NCBI GenBank assembly: GCA_947683425.1
Contig: CANTUQ010000296.1
Span: forward strand, 372,001-436,000
DNA length: 64,000 nucleotides
From: Excoecaria cochinchinensis
Taxonomy: Eukaryota > Streptophyta > Magnoliopsida > Malpighiales > Euphorbiaceae
Direction of reading: 5' to 3'
This document shows, one piece after another, positions 11,401 to 22,594 of the stretch. Each line of letters starts with the position of its first letter. Within the stretch, counting starts at the first letter, position 1. Both the position numbers and the translations under genes were made by a program. The notes beneath the pieces are model-generated. The model was not told the DNA's origin, did not search any database, and saw nothing but the letters and a program-made list of their open reading frames with translations.

Positions 11401-13667
11401 AAAAGTGGTGAAATTTTGGATCCGAGTCCAATAATTCGGGAGAACTTGATCGGAATAGCTACTGGAAGCTTGCCGGTCACAACGCATCGGGAATTGGCCT
11501 CCTCGGGATCTGACGAATTTTTACGGATTTCCCTAGGGGTACCCCTAGGGAAAATCGGCAGAATCGAAAAATCGTAAAAAGTGGTGAAATTTTGGATCCG
11601 AGTCCAATAATTCGGGAGAACTTGATTGGAATAGCTACTGGAAGCTTGCCGGTCACAACGCATCGGGAATTGGCCTCGTCGGGATCTGACGAATTTTTAC
11701 GGATTTCCCTAGGGGTACCCCTAGGGAAAATCGCCAGAATCGAAAAATCGTAAAAAGTTGTGAAATTTTGGATCCGAGTCCAATAATTCGAGAGAACTTG
11801 ATCGGAATAGCTACTGGAAGCTTGCCGGTCACAACGCATCGGGAATTGGCCTCGTCGGGATCTGACGAATTTTTACGGATTTCCCTAGGGGTACCCCTAG
11901 GGAAAATCGCCAGAATCGAAAAATTGTAAAAAGTGGTAAAATTTTTGATCCGAGTCCAATAATTCGGGAGAACTTGATCGGAATAGCTACTGGAAGCTTG
12001 CCGGTCACAACGCATCGGGAATTGGCCTCGTCGGGATTTTTATGGATTTCCCTAGGGGTACCCCTAGGGAAAATCGCCAGAATCGAAAAATCGTAAAAAG
12101 TGGTGAAATTTTGGATCCGAGTCCAATAATTCGGGAGAACTTGATCGGAATAGCTACTGGAAACTTGCCGGTCACAACGCATCGGGAATTGGCCTCGTCG
12201 GGATCTGACGAATTTTTACGGATTTCCCTAGGGGTACCCCTAGGGAAAATCGCCAGAATCGAAAAATCGTAAAAAGTGGTTAAATTTTGGATCCGAGTCC
12301 AATAATTCGGGAGCACTTGATCGGAATAGCTACTTGAAGCTTGCCGGTCACAACGCATCGGGAATTGGCCTCGTCGGGATCTGACGAATTTTTACGGATT
12401 TCCCTAGGGGTACACCTAGGGAAAATCGTCAGAATCGAAAAATCGTAAAAAGTGGTGAAATTTTTGATCCGAGTCCAATAATTCGGGAGAACTTGATCGG
12501 AATAGCTACTGGAAGCTTGCCGGTCACAACGCATCGGGAATTGGCCTCGTCGGGATCTGGCGAATTTTTACGGATTTCCCTAGGGGTACCCCTAGGGAAA
12601 AGCGGCAGAATCGAAAAATCGTAAAAAGTGGTGAAATTTTGGATCCGAGTCCAATAATTCGGGAGAACTTGATCGGAATAGCTACTAGAAGCTTGCCGGT
12701 CACAACGCATCGGGAATTGGCCTCGTCGGGATCTGACGAATAATTACGGATTTCCCTAGGGGTACCCCTAGGGAAAATCGCCAGAATCGAAAAATCGTAA
12801 AAAGTGGTGAAATTTTGGATCCGAGTCCAATAATTCGGGAGAACTTGATCGGAATAGCTACTGGAAGCTTGCCGATCACAACGCATCGGGAATTGGCCTC
12901 GTCGGGATTTTTACGGATTTCCCTAGGGGTACCCCTAGGGAAAATCGCCAGAATCGAAAAATCGTAAAAAGTGGTGAAATTTTGGATCCGAGTCCAATAA
13001 TTCGGGAGAACTTGATCGGAATAGCTACTGGAAGCTTGCCGGTCACAACGCATCGGGAATTGGCCTCGTCGGGATCTGACGAATTTTTACGGATTTCCAT
13101 AGGGGTACCCCTAGGGAAAATCGCCAGAATCGAAAAATGGTAAAAAGTGGTGAAATTTTTGATCCGAGTCCAATAATTCGGGAGAACTTGATCGGAATAG
13201 CTACTGGAAGCTTGCCGGTCACAACGCATCGGGAATTGGCCTCGTCGGGATCTGACGAATTTTTACGGATTTCCCTAGGGGTACCCCTAGGGAAAATCGC
13301 CAGAATCGAAAAATCGTAAAAAGTGGTGAAATTTTGGATCCGAGTCCAATAATTCGGGAGAACTTGATCGGAATAGCTACTGGAAGCTTGCCGGTCACAA
13401 CGCATCGGGAATTGGCCTCGTCGGGATTTTTACGGATTTTCCTAGGGGTACCCCTAGGGAAAATCGCCATAATCGAAAAATCGTAAAAAGTGGTGAAATT
13501 TTGGATCCGAGTCCAATAATTCGGGAGAACTTGATCGGAATAGCTACTGGAAACTTGCCGGTCACAACGCATCGGGAATTGGACTCGTCGGGATCTGACG
13601 AATTTTTACGGATTTCCCTAGGGGTACCCCTAGGGAAAATCGCCAGAATCGAAAAATGGTAAAAAGT
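8479..13667. repeat. Copy 2 of the 5,188-bp tandem segmental duplication
   Basis: Adjacent direct copy of 3291-8478, 5,189 bp because it keeps the G that copy 1 lost near 8220. All the marker variants of copy 1 recur in order, including CGAATCC at about 9710, ATATTTACGG near 9285, CTACTAGAAG near 12684, CGAATAATTACGG near 12740 and TTCCATAGGGG near 13097. Adjacent direct copies of this size with so few changes fit recent unequal crossing-over or a similar homology-driven event. Confidence 0.92.
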
Positions 13668-16600
13668 GGTGAAATTTTTGATCCGAGTCCAATGATTCGG
13701 GAGAACTTGATCGGAATAGCTACTGGAAGCTTGCCGGTCACAACGCATCGGGAATTGGCCTCGTCGGGATCTGACGAATTTTTACGGATTTCCCTAGGGG
13801 TACCCCTAGGGAAAATCGCCAGAATCGAAAAATCGTAAAAAGTGGTGAAATTTTGGATCCGAGTACAATAATTCGGGAGAACTTGATCGGAATAGCTACT
13901 GGAAGCTTGCCGGTCACAACGCGTCGGGAATTGGCCTCGTCGGGATTTTTACGGATTTCCCTAGGGGTACCCCTAGGGAAAATCGCCAGAATCGAAAAAT
14001 CGTAAAAAGTGGTGAAATTTTGGATTCGAGTCCAATAATTCGGGAGAACTTGATCGGAATAGCTACTGGAAGCTTGCCGGTCACAACGCATCGGGAATTG
14101 GCCTCGTCGGGATCTGACGAATTTTTACGGATTTCCCTAGGGGTACCCCTAGGGAAAATCGCCAGAATCGAAAAATCGTAAAAAGTGGTGAAATTTTGGA
14201 TCCGAGTCCAATAATTCGGGAGAACTTGATCGGAATAGCTACTAGAAGCTTGCCGGTCACAACGCATCGGGAATTGGCCTCGTCGGGATCTGACGAATAA
14301 TTACGGATTTCCCTAGGGGTACCCCTAGGGAAAATCGCCAGAATCGAAAAATCGTAAAAAGTGGTGAAATTTTGGATCCGAGTCCAATAATTCAGGAGAA
14401 CTTGATCGGAATAGCTACTGGAAGCTTGCCGATCACAACGCATCGGGAATTGGCCTCGTCGGGATTTTTACGGATTTCCCTAGGGGTACCCCTAGGGAAA
14501 ATCGCCAGAATCGAAAAATCGTAAAAAGTGGTGAAATTTTGGATCCGAGTCCAATAATTCGGGAGAACTTGATCGGAATAGCTACTGGAAGCTTGCCGGT
14601 CACAACGCATCGGGAATTGGCCTCGTCGGGATCTGACGAATTTTTACGGATTTCCCTAGGGGTACCCCTAGGGAAAATCGCCAGAATCGAAAAATGGTAA
14701 AAAGTGGTGAAATTTTTGATCCGAGTCCAATAATTCGGGAGAACTTGATCGGAATAGCTACTGGAAGCTTTCCGGTCACAACGCATCGGGAATTGGCCTC
14801 GTCGGGATCTGACGAATTTTTACGGATTTCCCTAGGGGTACCCCTAGGGAAAATCGCCAGAATCGAAAAATCGTAAAAAGTGGTGAAATTTTGGATCCGA
14901 GTACAATAATTCGGGAGAACTTGATCGGAATAGCTACTGGAAGCTTGCCGGTCACAACGCGTCGGGAATTGGCCTCGTCGGGATTTTTACGGATTTCCCT
15001 AGGGGTACCCCTAGGGAAAATCGCCAGAATCGAAAAATCGTAAAAAGTGGTGAAATTTTGGATTCGAGTCCAATAATTCGGGAGAACTTGATCGGAATAG
15101 CTACTGGAAGCTTGCCGGTCACAACGCATCGGGAATTGGCCTCGTCGGGATCTGACGAATTTTTACGGATTTCCCTAGGGGTACCCCTAGGGAAAATCGC
15201 CAGAATCGAAAAATCGTAAAAAGTGGTGAAATTTTGGATCCGAGTCCAATAATTCGGGAGAACTTGATCGGAATAGCTACTAGAAGCTTGCCGGTCACAA
15301 CGCATCGGGAATTGGCCTCGTCGGGATCTGACGAATAATTACGGATTTCCCTAGGGGTACCCCTAGGGAAAATCGCCAGAATCGAAAAATCGTAAAAAGT
15401 GGTGAAATTTTGGATCCGAGTCCAATAATTCGGGAGAACTTGATCGGAATAGCTACTGGAAGCTTGCCGATCACAACGCATCGGGAATTGGCCTCGTCGG
15501 GATTTTTACGGATTTCCCTAGGGGTATCCCTAGGGAAAATCGCCAGAATCGAAAAATCGTAAAAAGTGGTGAAATTTTGGATCCGAGTCCAATAATTCGG
15601 GAGAACTTGATCGGAATAGCTACTGGAAGCTTGCCGGTCACAACGCATCGGGAATTGGCCTCGTCGGGATCTGACGAATTTTTACGGATTTCCCTAGGGG
15701 TACCCCTAGGGAAAATCGCCAGAATCGAAAAATGGTAAAAAGTGGTGAAATTTTTGATCCGAGTCCAATAATTCGGGAGAACTTGATCGGAATAGCTACT
15801 GGAAGCTTTCCGGTCACAACGCATCGGGAATTGGCCTCGTCGGGATCTGACGAATTTTTACGGATTTCCCTAGGGGTACCCCTAGGGAAAATCGCCAGAA
15901 TCGAAAAATCGTAAAAAGTGGTGAAATTTTGGATCCGAGTCCAATAATTCGGGAGAACTTGATCGGAATAGCTACTGGAAGCTTGCCGGTCACAACGCAT
16001 CGGGAATTGGCCTCGTCGGGATTTTTACGGATTTTCCTAGGGGTACCCCTAGGGAAAATCCCCAGAATCGAAAAATCGTAAATAGTGGTGAAATTTTGGA
16101 TCCGAGTCCAATAATTCGGGAGAACTTGATCGGAATAGCTACTGGAAGCTTGCCGGTCACAACGCATCGGGAATTGGCCTCGTCGGGATCTGACGAATTT
16201 TTACGGATTTCCCTAGGGGTACCCCTAGGGAAAATCGCCAGAATCGAAAAATCGTAAAAAGTGGTGAAATTTTGGATCCGAGTCCAATAATTCGGGAGAA
16301 CTTGATCGGAATAGCTACTAGAAGCTTGCCGGTCACAACGCATCGGGAATTGGCCTCGTCGGGATCTGACGAATAATTACGGATTTCCCTAGGGGTACCC
16401 CTAGGGAAAATCGCCAGAATCGAAAAATCGTAAAAAGTGGTGAAATTTTGGATCCGAGTCCAATAATTCGGGAGAACTTGATCGGAATAGCTACTGGAAG
16501 CTTGCCGATCACAACGCATCGGGAATTGGCCTCGTCGGGATTTTTACGGATTTCCCTAGGGGTACCCCTAGGGAAAATCGCCAGAATCGAAAAATCGTAA

Positions 16601-17639
16601 AAAGTGGTGAAATTTTGGATCCGAGTCCAATAATTCGGGAGAACTTGATCGGAATAGCTACTGGAAGCTTGCCGGTCACAACGCATCGGGAATTGGCCTC
16701 GTCGGGATCTGACGAATTTTTACGGATTTCCCTAGGGGTACCCCTAGGGAAAATCGCCAGAATCGAAAAATGGTAAAAAGTGGTGAAATTTTTGATCCGA
16801 GTCCAATAATTCGGGAGAACTTGATCGGAATAGCTACTGGAAGCTTTCCGGTCACAACGCATCGGGAATTGGCCTCGTCGGGATCTGACGAATTTTTACG
16901 GATTTCCCTAGGGGTACCCCTAGGGAAAATCGCCAGAATCGAAAAATCGTAAAAAGTGGTGAAATTTTGGATCCGAGTCCAATAATTCGGGAGAACTTGA
17001 TCGGAATAGCTACTGGAAGCTTGCCGGTCACAACGCATCGGGAATTGGCCTCGTCGGGATTTTTACGGATTTTCCTAGGGGTACCCCTAGGGAAAATCGC
17101 CAGAATCGAAAAATCGTAAAAAGTGGTGAAATTTTGGATCCGAGTCCAATAATTCGGGAGAACTTGATCGGAATAGCTACTGGAAGCTTGCCGGTCACAA
17201 CGCATCGGGAATTGGACTCGTCGGGATCTGACGAATTTTTACGGATTTCCCTAGGGGTACCCCTAGGGAAAATCGCCAGAATCGAAAAATGGTAAAAAGT
17301 GGTGAAATTTTTGATCCGAGTCCAATGATTCGGGAGAACTTGATCGGAATAGCTACTGGAAGCTTTCCGGTCACAACGCATCGGGAATTGGCCTCGTCGG
17401 GATCTGACGAATTTTTACGGATTTCCCTTGGGGTACCCCTAGGGAAAATCGCCAGAATCGAAAAATCGTAAAAAGTGGTGAAATTTTGGATCCGAGTCCA
17501 ATAATTTGGGAGAACTTGATCGGAATAGCTACTGGAAGCTTGCCGGTCACAACGCATCGGGAATTGGCCTCGTCGGGATTTTTACGGATTTCCCTAGGGG
17601 TACCCCTAGGGAAAATCGCCAGAATCGAAAAATCGTAAA
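12450..17639. repeat. Ten consecutive 519-bp trimers (176+176+167), partly paired as 1,038-bp hexamers
   Basis: Monomer starts from 12450 follow a strict 176, 176, 167 order for ten cycles, ending at 17639; the register breaks after 17816. Sequence markers support it. ATGGTAAAAAG with ATTTTTGATCC occurs near 13137, 13656, 14694, 15732, 16770 and 17289. A 1,038-bp hexamer is marked by CTACTAGAAG (14241, 15280, 16317), CGAATAATTACGG (14296, 15333, 16371), GCCGATCAC (14428, 15466, 16504) and GCTTTCCGG (14768, 15807, 16843). The first two hexamers also share GAGTACAATA (13861, 14900) and GCGTCGGG (13921, 14959). The first trimers overlap copy 2 of the 5,188-bp duplication. Confidence 0.9.
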
Positions 17640-19186
17640 AAGTGGTGAAATTTTGGATCCGAGTCCAATAATTCGGGAGAACTTGATCGGAATAGCTACT
17701 GGAAGCTTGCCGGTCACAACGCATCGGGAATTGGCCTCGTCGGGATCTGACGAATTTTTACGGATTTCCCTAGGGGTACCCCTAGGAAAAATCGCCAGAA
17801 TCGAAAAATCGTAAAAAGTGGTGAAATTTTGGATCCGAGTCAAATAATTCGGGAGAACTTGATCGGAATAGCTACTGGAAGCTTGCCGGTCACAACGCAT
17901 CGGGAATTGGCCTCGTCGGGATTTTTACGGATTTCCCTAGGGGTACCCCTAGGGAAAATCGCCAGAATCGAAAAATCGTAAAAAGTGGTGAAATTTTGGA
18001 TCCGAGTCCAATAATTCGGGAGAACTTGATCGGAATAGCTACTGGAAGCTTGCCGGTCACAACGCATCGGAATTGGCCTCGTCGGGATCTGACGAATTTT
18101 TACGGATTTCCCTAGGGGTACCCCTAGGGAAAATCGCCATAATCGAAAAATGGTAAAAAGTGGTGAAATTTTTGATCCGAGTCCAATAATTCGGGAGAAC
18201 TTGATCGGAATAGCTACTGGAAGCTTGCCGGTCACAACGCATCGGGAATTGGCCTCGTCGGGATTTTTACGGATTTCCCTAGGGTTACCCCTAGGGAAAA
18301 TCGTCAGAATCGAAAAATCGTAAAAAGTGGTGAAATTTTGGATCCGAGTCCAATAATTCGGGAGAACTTGATCGGAATAGCTACTGGAAGCTTGCCGGTC
18401 ACAACGCATCGGGAATTGTCCTCGTCGGGATCTGACAAATTTTTACGGATTTCCCTAGGGGTACCCCTAGGGAAAATCGGCAGAATCGAAAAATCGTAAA
18501 AAGTTGTGAAATTTTGGATCCGAGTCCAATAATTCGGGAGAACTTGATCGGAATAGCTACTGGAAGCTTGCCGGTCACAATGCATCGGGAATTGGCCTCG
18601 TCGGGATTTTTACGGATTTTCCTAGGGGTACCCCTAGGGAAAATCGCCAGAATCGAAAAATCGTAAAAAGTGGTGAAATTTTGGATCCGAGTCCAATAAT
18701 TCGGGAGAACTTGATCGGAATAGCTACTGGAAGCTTGCCGGTCACAACGCATCGGGAATTGGCCTCGTCGGGATTTTTACGGATTTCCCTAGGGGTAACC
18801 CTAGGGAAAATCGCCAGAATCGAAAAATCGTAAAAAGTGGTGAAATTTTGGATCCGAGTCCAATAATTCGGGAGAACTTGATCGGAATAGCTACTGGAAG
18901 CTTGCCGGTCACAACGCATCGGGAATTGGCCTCGTCGGGATCTGACGAATTTTTACGGATTTCCCTAGGGGTACCCCTAGGGAAAATCGCCAGAATCGAA
19001 AAATGGTAAAAAGTGATGAAATTTTTGATCCGAGTCCAATAATTCGGGAGAACTTGATCGGAATAGCTACTGGAAGCTTGCCGGTCACAACGCATCGGGA
19101 ATTGGCCTCGTCGGGATCTGACGAATTTTTACGGATTTCCCTAGGGGTACCCCTAGGGAAAATCGCCAGAATCGAAAAATCGTAAA

Positions 19187-19362
19187 AAGTGGTGAAATTT
19201 TGGATCCGAGTCCAATAATTCGGGAGAACTTGATCGGAATAGCTACTGGAAGCTTGCCGGTCACAACGCATCGGGAATTGGCCTCGTCGGGATCTGACGA
19301 ATTTTTACGGATTTCCCTAGGGGTACCCCTAGGGAAAATCGCCAGAATCGAAAAATCGTAAA
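19187..19362. repeat. Reference long monomer (176 bp)
   Basis: This copy equals the long-form consensus as I read it and is a good reference. In order it holds GGATCC (BamHI), AAGCTT (HindIII), three TCGGGA words, the optional 9 bp CTGACGAAT, the CCTAGG-GGTACC-CCTAGG palindrome, and A-tracts separated by TCG words. By my count it has 83 G+C of 176 (47%), 36 C, 47 G and 13 CpG. Expected CpG from base content is about 9.6, so CpG is in mild excess. Long monomers predominate at about 0-2 kb, 51-52.8 kb and 56-62.9 kb. Confidence 0.95.
19312..19337. repeat. 26-bp perfect palindrome present in nearly every monomer
   Basis: The reference copy is shown. The core CCTAGGGGTACCCCTAGG is extended by C/TTT on the left and G/AAA on the right to 26 bp of perfect dyad symmetry, with the centre inside GGTACC between 19324 and 19325. 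It can also be read as two direct 8-bp copies of CCCTAGGG separated by GTAC, each copy itself palindromic. Outside it the symmetry continues imperfectly (GATTT on the left, AAAATC on the right). Many copies carry GATTTTCC instead of GATTTCCC, which changes the arm by one base. Candidate roles are a protein-binding dyad or hairpin/cruciform formation, both inference. Most monomers keep it; some have one-base changes such as GTACTCC, GTACACC, GTAACCC or GTACCCCAAGG. Confidence 0.93.
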
Positions 19363-19377
19363 AAGTGGTGAAATTTT
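19335..19377. other. Phased A-tract segment of the monomer (possible intrinsic bend)
   Basis: The reference copy is shown and spans the monomer junction. AAAA (19335-19338), AAAAA (19351-19355), AAAAA (19360-19364) and AAATTTT (19371-19377) lie at spacings of about 16, 9 and 11 bp, so the last three are close to helical phase. Phased A-tracts are known to bend DNA, and bent satellites are often linked to nucleosome positioning; that function here is inference. The same segment contains three AATCG words spaced 9 and 8 bp apart, perhaps a remnant of a short internal repeat. Confidence 0.6.
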
Positions 19378-19529
19378 GGATCCGAGTCCAATAATTCGGG
19401 AGAACTTGATCGGAATAGCTACTGGAAGCTTGCCGGTCACAACGCATCGGGAATTGGCCTCGTCGGGATTTTTACGGATTTCCCTAGGGGTACCCCTAGG
19501 GAAAATCGCCAGAATCGAAAAATCGTAAA
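19363..19529. repeat. Reference short monomer (167 bp)
   Basis: Directly follows the reference long monomer and differs from it only by absence of the 9 bp CTGACGAAT, so GGGAT runs straight into TTTTTACGG. The deletion is flanked by a short AT/GAAT-like microhomology. Short monomers form runs at 2.1-2.9 kb and dominate about 21-45 kb and the last kilobase. Both lengths leave remainder 2 when divided by 3, so the 9-bp difference does not alter the reading-frame rotation along the array. Confidence 0.95.
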
Positions 19530-22449
19530 AAGTGGTGAAATTTTGGATCCGAGTCCAATAATTCGGGAGAACTTGATCGGAATAGCTACTGGAAGCTTGC
19601 CGGTCACAACGCATCGGGAATTGGCCTCGTCGGGATCTGACGAATTTTTACGGATTTCCCTAGGGGTACCCCTAGGGAAAATCGCCATAATCGAAAAATG
19701 GTAAAAAGTGGTGAAATTTTGGATCCGAGTCCAATAATTCGGGAGAACTTGATCGGAATAGCTACTGGAAGCTTGCCGGTCACAACGCATCGGGAATTGG
19801 CCTCGTCGGGATCTGACGAATTTTTACGGATTTCCCTAGGGGTACCCCTAGGGAAAATCGCCAGAATCGAAAAATCGTAAAAAGTGGTGAAATTTTGGAT
19901 CCGAGTCCAATAATTCGGGAGAACTTGATCGGAATAGCTACTGGAAGCTTGCCGGTCACAACATATCGGAAATTGGCCTCGTCGGGATTTTTACGGATTT
20001 CCCTAGGGGTACCCCTAGGGAAAATCGCCAGAATCGAAAAATCGTAAAAAGTGGTGAAATTTTGGATCCGAGTCCAATAATTCGGGAGAACTTGATCGGA
20101 ATAGCTACTGGAAGCTTGCCGGTCACAACGCATCGGGAATTGGCCTCGTCGGGATCTGGCGAATTTTTACGGATTTCCCTAGGGGTACCCCTAGGGAAAA
20201 GCGGCAGAATCGAAAAATCGTAAAAAGTGGTGAAATTTTGGATCCGAGTCCAATAATTTGGGAGAACTTGATCAGAATAGCTACTGGAAGCTTGCCGGTC
20301 ACAACGCATCGGGAATTGGCCTCGTCGGGATCTGACGAATTTTTACGGATTTCCCTAGGGGTACCCCTAGGGAAAATCGCCAGAATCGAAAAATCGTAAA
20401 AAGTGGTGAAATTTTGGATCCGAGTCCAATAATTCGGGAGAACTTGATCGGAATAGCTACTGGAAGCTTGCCGGTCACAACGCATCAGGAATTGGCCTCG
20501 TCGGGATTTTTACGGATTTCCCTAGGGGTACCCCTAGGGAAAATCGCCAGAATCGAAAAATCGTAAAAAGTGGTGAAATTTTGGATCCGAGTCCAATAAT
20601 TCGGGAGAACTTGATCGGAATAGCTACTGGAAGCTTGCCGGTCACAACGCATCGGGAATTGGCCTCGTCGGGATCTGACGAATTTTTACGGATTTCCCTA
20701 GGGGTACCCCTAGGGAAAATCGGCAGAATCGAAAAATCGTAAAAAGTGGTGAAATTTTGGATCCGAGTCCAATAATTCGGGAGAACTTGATCGGAATAGC
20801 TACTGGAAGCTTGCCGGTCACAACGCATCGGGAATTGGTCTCGTCGGGATCTGACGAATTTTTACGGATTTCCCTAGGGGTACCCCTACGGAAAATCGCC
20901 AGAATCGAAAAATCGTAAAAAGTTGTGAAATTTTGGATCCGAGTCCAATAATTCGGGAGAACTTGATCGGAATAGCTACTGGAAGCTTGCCGGTCACAAC
21001 GCATCGGGAATTGGCCTCGTCGGGATCTGACGAATTTTTACGGATTTCCCTAGGGGTACCCCTAGGGAAAATCGCCAGAATCGAAAAATCGTAAAAAGTG
21101 GTGAAATTTTGGATCCGAATCCAATAATTCGGGAGAACTTGATCGGAATAGCTACTGGAAGCTTGCCGGTCACAACGCATCGGGAATTGGCCTCGTCGGG
21201 ATTTTTACGGATTTCCCTAGGGGTACCCCTAGGGAAAATCGCCAGAATCGAAAAATCGTAAAAAGTGGTGAAATTTTGGATCCGAGTCCAATAATTCGGG
21301 AGAACTTGATCGGAATAGCTACTGGAAGCTTGCCGGTCACAACGCATCGGGAATTGGCCTCGTCGGAATTTTTACGTATTTCCCTAGGGGTACTCCTAGG
21401 GAAAATCGCCAGAATCGAAAAATCGTAAAAAGTGGTGAAATTTTGGATCCGAGTCCAATAATTCGGGAGAACTTGATCGGAATAGCTACTGGAAGCTTGC
21501 CGGTCATAACGCATCGGGAATTGGCCTCGTCGGGATTTTTACGGATTTCCCTAAGGGTACCCCTAAGGAAAATCGCCAGAATCGAAAAATCGTAAAAAGT
21601 GGTGAAATTTTGGATCCGAGTCCAATAATTCGGGAGAACTTGATCGGAATAGCTACTGGAAGCTTGCCGGTCACAACGCATCGGGAATTGGCCTCGTCGG
21701 GATTTTTACGGATTTCCCTAGGGGTACCCCTAGGGAAAATCGCCAGAATCGAAAAACCGTAAAAAGTGGTGAAATTTTGGATCCGAGTCCAATAATTCGG
21801 GAGAACTTGATCGGAATAGCTACTGGAAGCTTGCCGGTCACAACGCATCGGGAATTGGCCTCGTCGGGATCTGACGGATTTTTACGGATTTCCCTAGGGG
21901 TACCCCTAGGGAAAATCGCCAGAATCGAAAAATCGTAAAAAGTAGTGAAATTTTGGATCCGAGTCCAATAATTCGGGAGAACTTGATCGGAATAGCTACT
22001 GGAAGCTTGCCGGTCACAACGCATCGGGAATTGGCCTCGTCGGAATTTTTACGGATTTCCCTAGGGGTACTCCTAGGGAAAATCGCCAGAATCGAAAAAT
22101 CGTAAAAAGTGGTGAAATTTTGGATCCGAGTCTAATAATTCGGGAGAACTTGATCGGAATAGCTACTGGAAGCTTGCCGGTCACAACGCATCGGGAATTG
22201 GCCTCGTCGGAATTTTTACGGATTTCCCTAGGGGTACCCCTAGGGAAAATCGCCAGAATCGAAAAATCGTAAAAAGTGGTGAAATTTTGGATCCGAGTTC
22301 AATAATTCGGGAGAACTTGATCGGAATAGCTACTGGAAGCTTGCCGGTCACAACGCATCGGGAATTGGCCTCGTCGGGATCTGACTAATTTTTACGAATT
22401 TCCCTAGGGTTACCCCTAGGGAAAATCGCCAGAATCGAAAAATCGTAAA

Positions 22450-22594
22450 AAGTTGTGAAATTTTGGATCCGAGTCCAATAATTCAGGAGAACTTGATCGG
22501 AATAGCTACTGGAAGCTTGCCGGTCACAACGCATCGGGAATTGGCCTCGTCGGGATTTTTACGGATTTCCCTAGGGGTATCGAAAAATCGTAAA
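22450..22594. repeat. Truncated monomer (145 bp), palindrome half lost
   Basis: This monomer jumps from CTAGGGGTA at about 22579 straight to TCGAAAAATCG. It is a short monomer missing 22 bp: the right arm of the palindrome and the following AAAATCGCCAGAA part. It is the largest internal deletion seen in the window and occurs once. Neighbouring monomers are full length. The break falls at the dyad centre, so it may reflect hairpin-associated deletion, but a consensus error cannot be excluded. Confidence 0.85.

Noticed and set aside
17840..18409. 189-codon minus-strand frame
   Set aside because: Created by a one-base deletion at about 18069 (GCATCGGAATT) in an otherwise ordinary set of monomers.
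19312..19337. Terminal inverted repeat of a MITE or a rho-independent terminator
   Set aside because: The palindrome lies inside each monomer with no target-site duplication. A hairpin followed by A-runs would need the T-run on the other strand and a gene to end. Its presence in every copy makes it part of the satellite.
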